DNA of 64,000 nucleotides from positions 71,661,356-71,725,355 of the forward strand of contig CM037865.1 of assembly GCA_021292105.1 (NCBI GenBank), written 5' to 3'. The stretch's first letter is position 1; the number at the start of each line of letters is the position of its first letter. This document shows positions 28,220 through 34,605 of the stretch, one piece after another. This DNA comes from Anadara kagoshimensis (taxonomy: Eukaryota > Mollusca > Bivalvia > Arcoida > Arcidae). The notes under the pieces are model-generated. The model was given only the letters and a program-made list of their open reading frames with translations. It did no database searches and had not been told where the DNA came from. A program made the translations under genes and the position numbers.

Positions 28220-31200
28220 TGTTTGTATAAAAAAAATTGTCAGGATGGCATTACTGGTCATTAAAGTATACTTTTTATATAAATTTTGAGTCTGTACAAC
28301 GGTTCTTTGTATTTATTAAAAAACTTATCATAATGCACAAATAAAATATTAATTCATTCATATTAAAAGTTATCGTGTTTTTTTTTCTTTTTGTATCTAT
28401 AGATGTTAAGTATACATCGAAACAGAAGTATATCCATTGAATGTAAAAATGAATTACCTGTACTTTATACGAAGCGTCTCTCATTGATGCCTGTACACTT
28501 GAATTAACAACACCTAGCTCTTGATCGAAAACAAACCGTAACACTCGACCGCTCTCAACCGCAGCCTCACTCTTACGAGTTAGCTTGGTCTGACCCTCGA
28601 TGTATTTAGAGTAGTAGAGAATTGACAGCGCCATAGCGTCCTTATCAACTGATGATGTACCCGGAAGTGGCTTATCAACGGAAATTCTCGTAGATCACGT
28701 GACGAGACTTACAGACCCTATAACGGTGGTTCAATTATTACTATTCCTATATCCCTATTTACTGGATTGTTCTTTTTGGTTTACTTTGTAATATATGTGT
28801 TGGTCAATTAACAGAAAATGACAGGGTTAAACATTTTTGTCTCTGCTAACTTTTTGTTGAAGGGTGAAGATAAGAACTTTCTTTTATATGATCGTAAAGA
28901 AAAACGCAATTGTAAAACATTACACTTGTACAGAAATAGGAGACCGTTCATAATTATTGATCAGGAAGGTTTAGCAGCTACAAAAAAACTATTGTAGATG
29001 TATTTTCTTCTGGATAGACAGCTTATATCAGTATCAGCCCCCAACAAAACCATGCCTGATAAAAAAAACAGAAGGCAAACACAGACTTAGGTCCTATATG
29101 TCTGATAATATGTCTATATGTATTGAAACATCGCAATGAATCAATGAACACACATTTTGTTCATTGTATTTTTAGTATATATTTTTTAGAATCCGTATGA
29201 TGCTGGACAAAACCAGAATCCCTGTTCAGCACTAGACATTTGTATCTTGACTTGTCGTTTTTTTTAAAGAATTAATGAAAAATGAATAAAGATCTTTTAC
29301 TCTAGCGTGATGAAAACTGGTGTCAAGTGTAGAAAAATTAAAATATTTACTGTCTTTACACGAAATAAATACATTATTAGAAGCAAATTCTTATACCCCG
29401 TTAATCCACATTTGGATATTATGTACAATAGATTTCATAAGACTGAAAACAATCTTTGAAGATCTTCCAAATTTGTATTCGAATTATTGATAATAATTAT
29501 TAATACTGCATTTAGATGGGCCGTCATTATATATAGTTTTTATGAAGTGTAGAAATCTAATACAAGTAAAGAAGGCGCAATTCTTCCTCTTTTAGATTGA
29601 TACTGAAACACAAACAAACTCCCCTGTTGCTTGGTTGGAAAAAATGTCATCTTTGTTAAGATTAGTTATTGTTTATGTAGGATTCTTTAAAATACCAACT
29701 AAACCAAGTTTATTAAGTTCGTACTAAACTATATGTGAAATGCGAAATGTAATGATATAATCTTATCACCAGCTTGATGGGATGTTTTGTAAGTATTCCG
29801 TGGTGCTGTCGTTGCATTCGTTGTACCAGCTAAAATAAAATCAACAGTGTTAAGGTTGCAGAAATTCTAAAATGGTTCAGTTTCAGACTAACAGTTCTGT
29901 TTTCAAAATCTATAATTTGGGTTATTCTGGGTATAATGTGTTATAACGTTAAGTTTACAGGAAAGTTACTATTTCGATTGTCATCTACGCATTAAAATGA
30001 CTCTATAAAGTTGTGAATGTGTATTTGATTTAGTCATGTAATTTGAAGCTTTTCACGATTTTATGAAAGAACTTCATTACAAAGATATAACATAAACGAA
30101 AAGTGTTCACTCAGACGTTTTACTACAAAATTCAAAATGCAGTACATTTATATGAAACCATCTACATAGATAGCATTAAAGATAATTACGGAGTAACAGT
30201 CAAAAGCATAAATATTTTATATGCAAAAATATTCGTTTGCCTGTTAGACAATCACTAGTTTCATGTGAAAATTTTCAACGATTAGAAGTTTTAAAGGAAA
30301 CATTCAATTTAAACTAAAATTGATAAAAGCTTTTAGAAGAATAATAGAAATGTAAATACATTTATCTATATCAACTTACTTTTATCCGGTGTGATGTTTG
30401 GTACTATAAAAAGGTAATAATGATAATATGGTGTGAATAGTAAACTTTTGGAAATAATGACATAATCCATATGTACATCTACCTTAGACTCAATTGCTTT
30501 TATAAGTATCCCTAAATGATTTTACAGTGGTTCACCACTGTCATTACAATTCTACATGTATATGAAAGTTGACTAGATTGGTAACGGTACCCGCACCTAC
30601 GATGGAACACATAATTGTTTTTCGCTCATGGTTTTTCTCCTTTTTGTGAGTCGTGAGACCGATTTCTAATCCAAAAGGCAATAAAAATACGACAAGTCAT
30701 GTTCAGATTTGGTAAAATAAACCATTTAGTAATGAATGATGGAGATATGAAGATGTGTTCTCACATTAGATAGCAGATGCTTTTTAACTCCCTCTCTAAA
30801 CACTAAATAAGCATGTTTCTCTTTTAATAACGCTTTGTTATTTATAGTCAAAATACATGGTGTACTATGGTGGGTAACAATGTGACATCAAAGTAGCAAT
30901 AAAAAGAATATATATATATATATATACAAACATACAAATCCATGTCAAAAATCATAATCTAAAAACCAAAGTAAAAACTTTAAAACCGACAAAGTATGTT
31001 AAACACGTGAACTTTCACCTTGGGATTAAGCTTGGTTCTCCTGGGAGGGGGTAGGTTTCTCCTGTTTATCAATCTTATGCAGAGAATTACTTCCGAAACC
31101 AAATCAAGTCTAATAACAATTCACATGAACAATAGCTGTATAAAAGTAATGTCTTGTCACCAGTACCAGTAACATATCACATACTTACGATTACAGAGGC

Positions 31201-33834
31201 CACAGTATTTTCGGCAGTTAGTTCTCATGTAGCCACGATAGATTGGATTGGTGCAATCTGTCTTATTCAGAAAGGAACAGTAATTGAGTGAGGTTTTTCT
31301 ACAAATAGTATAATATTCTTTTGAACGATTTTAAATATGCGTAAAACAAAGTTGAATTAATTGAAATCAGCTTAACAACTAAGACAACACGTACCAAATC
31401 ATATACAGGTCAGATTTACAATGATTTAAGAAGTCGGATATTTCATCTATAATGACACAAAAAAAAAGTGTCGGATACACCACCCTGAAAAGTTAATAAT
31501 TCATTTAGGAATAGTTTAAATACTAAAACGTGCCCATTTTTCCTTTTGTTGACAGACGTAATTGACTGACGTTAGTAAAGTTTCCTTAAAATAGAAGGAA
31601 ATTATACCTACCTGGACAATATCCACACCTGAAGGCACAATTAATTTTAGCCCATTGAACATATACTCCAACACATTTATCATCGTCAAAATAGAAGCGG
31701 TTGTCCTTCAAATCTTTACAAACTTCAATAAAAAAATTATAAGGTTTTAAGCTTCCACAAAAATCGAATTATATCATATATATAGTATATAAATTTAATT
31801 GTGAGACTTCCATTATCAGAACAATGTACTAACCCATCTTCGAATCACAACCCAGAAACAAAGTTAAAACTTTGAAATTGAAAAATTAGGTTAAACACGT
31901 AAACGTTCACCAGAGAGGAGAGAAATTATATACCCTTAGATATATGTTGAAATAAAAGGGAAATCATTTGCATGAAAAAAACCCACAAAAACATGATGAA
32001 CTTACTCATCAAGTAAATAGTTTCAAAGTGAAAATAATAAATTCGCAAGAGTGCGATAGGAACAAGTTAACTTATATATTTACCTGTTTCACAGTTAGTT
32101 CCGGTAAATCCTAGAGAACACGAACATGTATATCCATCTTGAACATCAGTACACGTACCATTATTCTGACATGGCTGACTGTCACAAAATGTACCTGTTG
32201 TAAAACAATTTTTAAAAAAAACTTGTGTTACCATCATTCAGAATAATTAATGATAAGCTTGTTAACATGCCATATTCCATGGATGGAGCTCAATAAATAA
32301 CAGATTAACGGTTCAAAAGGTCAAATGGACAGGTCAATATTGTTTGGCCATACTTATTAAACCTTGCAAGTTTTGTAAATAGCAGGTTCAGGGAGAAGAG
32401 AAAACAGGAAGTATGTATTTACCTGTTTCACAGTTAGTTCCAGTAAATCCTGGAGGACAAGAACATGTATATCCATCTTGTACATCAGTACACGTACCAT
32501 TATTCTGACATGGCTGGCCGTCACAATATATACCTGTCGTCAAACAAATTATAAATCTATAATTGTAATGATTCCCTTCCTGCCACTATGCAATACATTT
32601 AATGAAACACCTCTGACAAATATCGAATAATATATAAACGTTTTTGTGATGGTTTCTTGTTTATAATTATTCAATGATATTAGAGTTCAATGTACCATTC
32701 ACACAATTATGATTACATGTGGCGTGTCTAACCTGACTTGTCAGTTCCAAAGTTTTCACCTCGCTCTAGATTGTGATTCGGGCATGGATAAGTATGTTAG
32801 TTTTTACTGATCATGAATATATGTTAAAAGCCTTTGCTAATACCTAGACTAGACATATTTAGAAAATGGCATAAATCTCGAAATTGGATATGAGTTCGTC
32901 AGTTCGTTAATTTCCAAAACAATCTTGCCCCATTTTAAGTCATCAACTCTATCGGATTTTTATGTAAATAACTGGACTCCATACAAGCAGAAAATTAGCA
33001 TTATTGATACGAACGACAAAATACTCCAGGTAGGAAACATTTTGACCTGCCATTCTTATCATTTACTAAATTTGTCTGTTAAGGTGACATTGATACTCTT
33101 TACGACAAACGGTTACTACAAAACTACTTACATAGTGTCTGCTGCATTTAAGATAAGCAATCGTTTGGTTGGCCTAGTAACTAACTATCTTCAAATTAGG
33201 TCAAAATTGTCAGTAACGTTTAAATGATACATTTAAAATGCTCATGACTTCTATGCGAAAGGATAAGGAAAAAATCAATTGTGTTGTTATAAACCAATGC
33301 CTACAAGTCTATTGATATAAAATAATTTTCAGAACAGAGTAAAAGTAAACTTTTTTCTCTTCTCAAAGCATATTACCAACATTTATATTTATGCCAATGC
33401 TCTTTACAAAATAGAATAGAGAAAGTGATTGATAATGTAGTCTAAAACATTATTAATATCAGGTTCTATTGGAGATGTCCTTTTTACGTCATAAATATAT
33501 GCACATGAACGTGAATACTTATTTAAACAAAATGACTAATAGTATATGCATTACGCATAATTAAGTCCTTTCATTAACAACCCCATTGTGTTATAATTTT
33601 TTATATTATATCAAATTATAGTATATAACTAGTTAAAGTAAAAAACAAGCGGGTAGGAGAAAAGAATTGACTGGATAAAAAGAAGAAACAAATCAATGAG
33701 AGAAAAATAAAAATGTACAAACCCCTTTTGATGTTACGGCCTTGACATTCAAGTTCTTTATTGGCTTCTGTTATACTGTATACCGCAAACGAGAATGAAA
33801 TGTTCAGTGATATCAAAAACAGTTTCATTTTCAA
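1748..33834 (-). CDS. Modular secreted EGF/ShKT/VWA/TSP1 protein gene (3' end outside window)
   Basis: This gene encodes a large secreted or extracellular-matrix-like protein; I do not recognise an exact orthologue. Exons found on the minus strand, in reading order: 33834-33723 (signal peptide), 32533-32423 (EGF), 32194-32084 (EGF), 31722-31612 (ShKT), 31317-31189 (ShKT), 30403-30380 (linker), 29829-29770 (linker), 15701-15585 (ShKT), 14965-14846 (ShKT), 13836-13768 (linker), 13468-12914 (VWA), 11554-11252 (TSP1+EGF), 10887-10861 (linker), 8713-8681 joined to 3603-3352 (TSP1+EGF, split by a transposon), 1858-1748 (EGF). Every exon has AG/GT borders and is phase 1 at each internal border, so all of them concatenate in frame once the transposon is removed. 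That agreement is the main evidence for a single gene. Two tandem genes cannot be excluded. As the DNA stands, the split exon predicts a damaged protein. Confidence 0.72.
2195..2354. mobile_element. 160-bp MITE with TTAA target duplication
   Basis: Arms of about 60 bp starting GGGTCATCTA at the left and ending TAGATGACCC at the right are inverted copies with few mismatches. Both ends are flanked by TTAA (2191-2194 and 2355-2358). TTAA duplications are used by piggyBac and Kolobok transposons, so this is probably a non-autonomous derivative of one of them. It lies in an intron of the modular gene. Confidence 0.7.
2602..2651. repeat. (TA)n microsatellite
   Basis: About 25 uninterrupted TA units within the intron between the EGF exon at 1748-1858 and the TSP1 exon. 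Confidence 0.95.
3352..3607 (-). pseudogene. TSP1 + EGF exon, 3' part, interrupted by transposon
   Basis: Encodes a TSP1 repeat ([16 protein letters not shown], then [10 protein letters not shown]) and an EGF-like module ([19 protein letters not shown]), ending at donor GTAAGG in phase 1. No phase-1 acceptor exists upstream. Instead the exon stops at an ACAT target duplication (3604-3607) beside a transposon terminal repeat. The missing first 33 bp lie at 8681-8713. Joined without the element, the exon is 285 bp, in frame, and aligns with the intact exon at 11252-11554. Confidence 0.82.
3608..3635. repeat. Left terminal inverted repeat of the 5.07-kb element
   Basis: 28 bases, perfectly inverse to 8653-8680. 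Similarity ends abruptly on the interior side. Confidence 0.85.
4848..5028. repeat. Long palindrome (hairpin/foldback)
   Basis: Two arms of about 80-90 bp, imperfectly complementary, meet at GTCGCGCAAGCGCGAC near 4936. Arm landmarks include GTATGTACAAC/GTTGTACATAC, GTATCAGGTC/GACCTGATAC and CCTTTTTTCG/CGAAAAAAGG. A smaller inverted repeat (CACCACAGTGT and ACACTGTGGTG) lies just left at 4644-4670. Probably a nested foldback MITE. Confidence 0.7.
7100..7350 (-). repeat. tRNA-derived SINE fragment
   Basis: On the minus strand a promoter B-box (GGTTCGAACCC) sits in a tRNA-like context near 7305-7330. The expected A-box is replaced by the GA microsatellite. The downstream body resembles that of the SINE at 46546-46880 only loosely. 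Confidence 0.4.
7353..7396. repeat. (GA)n microsatellite
   Basis: About 22 GA units with one shift at 7380-7381, adjoining the SINE fragment. Confidence 0.95.
7883..7922. repeat. A homopolymer, 40 bp
   Basis: Forty consecutive A bases. It may be the tail of a retroposed sequence, but no body was identified beside it. Such runs are also prone to length error. Confidence 0.8.
8653..8680. repeat. Right terminal inverted repeat of the 5.07-kb element
   Basis: 28 bases, perfectly inverse to 3608-3635, followed directly by the ACAT duplication. Confidence 0.85.
8681..8713 (-). pseudogene. TSP1 + EGF exon, 5' part, separated from 3' part by transposon
   Basis: A strong acceptor (TTTGTGTTTCAG) is followed by 33 bases encoding ESCDDNITM in phase 1, the counterpart of VCDENIT in the intact TSP1 exon at 11252-11554. 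The segment ends in the ACAT duplication that abuts the right terminal repeat of the 5-kb element. It is too short to be seen as an ORF and is recognised only by homology and by frame continuity with 3352-3603. Confidence 0.78.
8714..9440. other. Intron, no gene seen
   Basis: AT-rich intron of the modular gene with a short TA run near 9267. No further exon was supported. Confidence 0.4.
9450..10400 (-). pseudogene. LINE reverse transcriptase C-terminal fragment
   Basis: Minus-strand frames read the C-terminal end of a non-LTR retrotransposon polymerase. They include a RKNEKWLF segment with [15 protein letters not shown] (about 10390-10300), then [25 protein letters not shown] and [10 protein letters not shown] (10169-9933), then a shifted frame from 9993 to 9475. 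At least two frame breaks and an in-frame stop show that it is dead. It is 5'-truncated and lies in an intron of the modular gene. The clade (CR1/L2/Jockey type) cannot be fixed by eye. Confidence 0.72.
10560..10660. repeat. Dispersed repeat end with GACGGACG-type motif
   Basis: A CACGACG/GGACGACGG low-complexity stretch followed by GATCGATTGCAATAGCTCATCTGAGCC resembles the ends of bivalve dispersed repeats that finish with a GCTCA..TGAGC hairpin. Assignment rests on remembered similarity. Confidence 0.35.
10861..10887 (-). CDS. 27-bp linker micro-exon
   Basis: Acceptor TTTTTCAG and donor GTACGT bracket 27 bases encoding a nine-residue linker (IPAVPHAT core), phase 1-1. Called only from splice signals and phase compatibility. 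Confidence 0.45.
11252..11554 (-). CDS. TSP1 + EGF-like exon (intact copy)
   Basis: A 303-bp phase 1-1 exon. It encodes a thrombospondin type 1 repeat ([14 protein letters not shown], then RKRLRRLCC) followed by a compact EGF-like module (CGVCNNGG). Acceptor ATTCGCAG, donor GTAAGA. If the donor were not used the frame would stop 14 bases later, which would make this a terminal exon. The phase-1 donor and the downstream homologous exon favour splicing. Confidence 0.8.
11555..12913. other. Intron between VWA and TSP1 exons
   Basis: An AT-rich interval with a short AAT repeat near 11900. No exon, RNA gene or clear mobile-element boundary was seen. Confidence 0.4.
12914..13468 (-). CDS. Von Willebrand factor A domain exon
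   Basis: A single 555-bp phase 1-1 exon encodes a whole VWA domain of 185 codons. It opens with [14 protein letters not shown], where the metal-site motif DxSxS is degenerate (D-G-A-G-G). It keeps [10 protein letters not shown] (the TDG metal ligand region) and the terminal strand IIAVGIG. VWA domains mediate protein or matrix binding. The donor is a textbook CAG|GTAAGC. Open frame continues upstream past the acceptor for about 80 bases but has no ATG, so I treat that as intron. Confidence 0.86.
13768..13836 (-). CDS. 69-bp Thr/Gln-rich linker exon
   Basis: A 69-bp phase 1-1 exon between acceptor ATTATAG and donor GTAAGG, encoding a cysteine-free spacer ([15 protein letters not shown] core). 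It sits between the ShKT exons and the VWA exon. Confidence 0.5.
14002..14050. repeat. (GT)n microsatellite
   Basis: About 24 GT units in the intron between the linker exon at 13768-13836 and the ShKT exon at 14846-14965. Confidence 0.95.
14335..14640 (-). repeat. Penelope-like element 3' tail copy
   Basis: Matches the tail and RT end region at 449-740 with many substitutions. It starts at the shared terminus CATACTAAT and includes GACCGGGTGCCCCGG and ATCAACAATAT. Confidence 0.65.
14846..14965 (-). CDS. ShKT domain exon 4
   Basis: A 120-bp phase 1-1 exon (acceptor TTTGCAG, donor GTGAGT) encoding a ShKT module: CVDQIPNC, an aromatic middle (YYKWGRY) and the terminal CRKFCNRC. It is similar in length and cysteine order to the ShKT exon at 15585-15701. 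Confidence 0.82.
15585..15701 (-). CDS. ShKT domain exon 3
   Basis: A 117-bp phase 1-1 exon behind a strong polypyrimidine acceptor (TTTTTTTGCAG), with donor GTATGT. It encodes a ShKT module beginning [10 protein letters not shown] and ending [10 protein letters not shown], six cysteines in total. The 15821-28718 transposon begins 120 bp upstream of it in reading direction. Confidence 0.82.
15821..15837. repeat. Left TIR of the ISL2EU-like element
   Basis: 17 bp, inverse of 28702-28718 except base 3. TA precedes it at 15819-15820. Confidence 0.82.
16007..17601. other. Intron 1 of the transposase gene
   Basis: AT-rich. It contains a CA/GA compound microsatellite at about 16733-16782. A stretch near 16290-16430 resembles a dispersed repeat but could not be classified. 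Confidence 0.5.
16733..16782. repeat. Compound (CA)n(GA)n microsatellite
   Basis: A short CA run followed by about 15 GA units and a T tract. Confidence 0.9.
18742..19573. other. Intron 4 of the transposase gene
   Basis: AT-rich, ending at acceptor CATATTTCAG. No other feature was seen. Confidence 0.5.
20652..20690. repeat. GCTCA..TGAGC hairpin between the convergent transposon genes
   Basis: TAGCTCACC and a GATGAGCTA end form an imperfect hairpin between the 3' ends of the transposase and YqaJ genes. It could be a dispersed-repeat end or a shared 3' structure. Confidence 0.3.
21017..28634 (-). CDS. SWIM zinc finger + YqaJ-type nuclease gene of the transposon
   Basis: Exons in reading order: 28634-28458, 27913-27807, 27228-27109, 26964-26888, 26055-25788, 25500-25361, 21895-21693, 21237-21017. 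Exon 2 encodes a SWIM-type CxCxnCxH finger ([12 protein letters not shown]). Exon 5 ends with the YqaJ entry motif [15 protein letters not shown], and exon 6 has [15 protein letters not shown]. Exon 7 has the nuclease core GASPDGF and [10 protein letters not shown] (D..ExK). Exon 8 has [19 protein letters not shown]. YqaJ/lambda-exonuclease-like proteins degrade or process DNA ends. Splice phases agree throughout except at the end of exon 7, where eight T residues (nine expected) shift the frame. The gene is otherwise intact from ATG to stop. Confidence 0.83.
21960..24262. repeat. 145-bp tandem satellite, about 15.5 copies
   Basis: The landmark CTACAACATTCTAAT recurs at 22031, 22174, 22319, 22464, 22609, 22754, 22899, 23044, 23189, 23334, 23478, 23623, 23768, 23913, 24058 and 24203. 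Spacing is 145 bp with two exceptions (143 and 144). Each monomer carries TGACCTTGACCTTTGAAC followed by CATGACCTTTTT. Copies differ at a few percent of sites and some neighbours share variants, such as the TTTTTTAGATAA form at 22506 and 23231. That suggests block duplication of several monomers. Confidence 0.95.
24718..24775. repeat. (CACACG)n minisatellite
   Basis: Repeated CACACGCA units next to the right end of the HINE-like element. Confidence 0.9.
24848..24992 (-). repeat. Penelope-like element 3' tail copy
   Basis: It carries the landmarks GTCCGATTCATAATTCAGAAG, GTGCTCCGGAAGGGG and TAGCTAGCTACACC of the family. It begins about 30 bp after the HINE-like element, inside an intron of the YqaJ gene. 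Confidence 0.75.
28186..28217. repeat. (GT)n microsatellite
   Basis: About 16 GT units in intron 1 of the YqaJ gene. Confidence 0.9.
28702..28718. repeat. Right TIR of the ISL2EU-like element
   Basis: 17 bp, inverse of 15821-15837 except one base. TA follows at 28719-28720. Confidence 0.82.
29160..29545 (-). pseudogene. Degenerate Penelope-like RT fragment (5' part)
   Basis: Nucleotide similarity to 1340-1715 of the RT pseudogene, with shared landmarks CCAGAATCCCTGTTCAGCA and AATCCACATTTGG. It lacks the RT core and tail and contains many stops. It lies in the intron just right of the ISL2EU-like element. Confidence 0.65.
29770..29829 (-). CDS. 60-bp Thr-rich linker exon
   Basis: A 60-bp phase 1-1 exon (acceptor TTTTAG, donor GTGATA) encoding a Thr/Ala/Asn-rich linker ([19 protein letters not shown]), probably an O-glycosylated spacer between ShKT modules. 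The next exon of the gene lies about 14 kb away because the ISL2EU-like transposon occupies the intron. Confidence 0.55.
30380..30403 (-). CDS. 24-bp linker micro-exon
   Basis: Acceptor TTTATAG and donor GTAAGT flank 24 bases encoding about eight residues (PNITPDK core) in phase 1-1. It resembles the other short Pro/Thr linkers of the gene. Support rests on splice sites and phase only, so cDNA is needed to confirm it. Confidence 0.5.
30928..31080 (-). repeat. Penelope-like element 3' tail copy
   Basis: Matches the family terminus (CAAACATACAAATCCATGTC) through CTCCTGTTTA with frequent substitutions. It adjoins a short TA run at 30908-30926. Confidence 0.65.
31189..31317 (-). CDS. ShKT domain exon 2
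   Basis: A 129-bp exon in phase 1 at both ends. It encodes a ShKT module that starts CRKTSLNYC and ends [10 protein letters not shown] nearer acceptor at 31299-31300 would give a 110-bp exon that breaks the frame and drops the first cysteine. The acceptor at 31318-31319 restores both, so I chose it. The donor is a consensus GTAAGT. Confidence 0.72.
31612..31722 (-). CDS. ShKT domain exon 1
   Basis: A 111-bp phase 1-1 exon with a cysteine pattern typical of the ShKT (SXC) fold, ending NCAFRCGYC after a Trp-Ala-Lys segment (VQWAKIN). ShKT domains are short disulfide-rich modules found in secreted metazoan proteins. Donor GTAGGT, acceptor TTGAAG. The domain name describes the fold and does not imply toxicity. 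Confidence 0.8.
31824..31930 (-). repeat. Short Penelope-like 3' tail copy
   Basis: Contains ACTAACCCATCTTCGAATC and TTAGGTTAAACACGT in family order. It sits between an EGF and a ShKT exon. Confidence 0.55.
32084..32194 (-). CDS. EGF-like domain exon 2
   Basis: A 111-bp phase 1-1 exon encoding an EGF-like domain ([26 protein letters not shown]). It lies about 230 bp from the preceding EGF exon and differs from it at only a few bases, so it looks like a recent tandem exon duplication. The Pro-Pro seen in the sister domains reads Ser-Leu here. Confidence 0.85.
32423..32533 (-). CDS. EGF-like domain exon 1
   Basis: This 111-bp exon encodes one EGF-like domain with six cysteines: [12 protein letters not shown], then [14 protein letters not shown]. 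Acceptor and donor are canonical and both phase 1, the classic shuffling unit for extracellular proteins. It is nearly identical to the exons at 32084-32194 and 1748-1858. Confidence 0.85.
32534..33722. other. Intron 1 of the modular gene
   Basis: Holds an inverse-orientation Penelope-like tail copy at about 32738-32815 (TTGTGATTCGGGCATGG). Otherwise AT-rich with no supported exon. Confidence 0.5.
33723..33834 (-). CDS. First coding exon with signal peptide of the modular secreted gene
   Basis: The exon opens with ATG at 33834 and encodes a Lys-containing start followed by a hydrophobic core ([20 protein letters not shown]), a typical secretory signal peptide. About 17 hydrophilic residues with one Cys follow. 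The donor is a GTTTGT after one base of a codon (phase 1), matching the phase-1 acceptor of the EGF exon at 32533. No earlier in-frame ATG gives a better signal. Any 5' untranslated exon was not found. Confidence 0.7.
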
Positions 33835-34359
33835 CGAAACATTTGTTTTATAATATCTCTCTACGTTGTGTGCTGAATGTAGGTAAACTGCTTCGTATAC
33901 TGGTGCTACATTACCTCTTATCTTTTTTCAAAATGATAAAACGGTCATTGCACGATACACGCCTTCTTTGAACATACAATACATAAAACATCTTGCTAAT
34001 AATATTTCAGGGTTGTGAGCAATAACTTAGGCATATTCCATTCCTTGTTCTTGAGATGAAATGTTTATTCTGAATATTCAAGTTGTTTATTTTGTGAACT
34101 TTACATTTCCGTTTGTTTTCATTTAAATGGTTTTAAATTTTCTTCTATGACCTTGGAACATTGTCTAGTTAACATGAATTTCCACAGAGAAGTGAATCAT
34201 TATTGTTAGGGTTGTTTGCTTCCAAGATATTTCCAACGTGGTGGGTAATGTCAAAAGTCACGATTTAATCTATTCTAGGCTATGAAATGTGTGCTTACAA
34301 CAAAGTTTCACTCTGCAGCTTTTGATGCATGTTTAAGGGAGTCTATTATAAAAGAAACT
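33835..34359. promoter_or_regulatory. Upstream region of the modular gene (putative promoter)
   Basis: This stretch lies directly upstream of the signal-peptide exon on the minus strand. I see no convincing TATA/initiator pair or known element, so the call rests on position only. Confidence 0.25.
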
Positions 34360-34605
34360 TACTAATCCATGTCTGATTCACAGTGCATCTGTTAAAACCT
34401 TTAAAGCTGACAGGTTATGTTAAACATGCAATCTTCCACCAGGGAATCGAGGCGGGGTGCTTCCGAAGGGTAAGCACCTTTTGTTTATTTAGCTACAACC
34501 ACGCGTGTAATCAAAGCTAAATGAAAGGAACATGAACAAGTAAAAAGACACAAATCAGTAAGCAATGGTGCAGTCTGTACCTATTGGTATACCGATTGTT
34601 TCCAA
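34360..34605 (-). pseudogene. Penelope-like tail plus RT core scrap
   Basis: The tail landmarks (CATGTCTGATTCACAG, CACCAGGGAATCGAGG) are followed directly by a piece matching the MGTNCAPL region (AAGCAATGGTGCAGTCTGTACC, shorter form seen as GCAATGGTGCA and GGTATACCGATTG). The intervening 600 bp of the RT is deleted. It lies in the interval between the modular gene and the GMC gene. Confidence 0.65.

Larger units (their letters stand above)
15821..28718. mobile_element. ISL2EU-like DNA transposon, 12.9 kb, two genes
   Basis: The ends are inverted 17-bp repeats with one mismatch (GGATCTGTAAGTCTCGT at 15821-15837; its inverse with G at position 3 at 28702-28718), flanked by TA on both sides. 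A second inverted pair, ACTTCCGGGTACATCA, lies just inside at 15860-15875 and 28653-28668. Inside are a plus-strand THAP+DDE transposase and a convergent minus-strand SWIM+YqaJ nuclease gene. From what I know, ISL2EU (PIF/Harbinger-related) transposons pair exactly these two proteins. The element sits in an intron of the modular gene and was later invaded by a satellite-bearing element and a Penelope-like tail. Confidence 0.85.

Noticed and set aside
31189-31298. Shorter version of the second ShKT exon using the acceptor at 31299-31300
   Set aside because: It would be 110 bp, shift the reading frame and lose the first cysteine. The acceptor at 31318-31319 gives 129 bp in phase.
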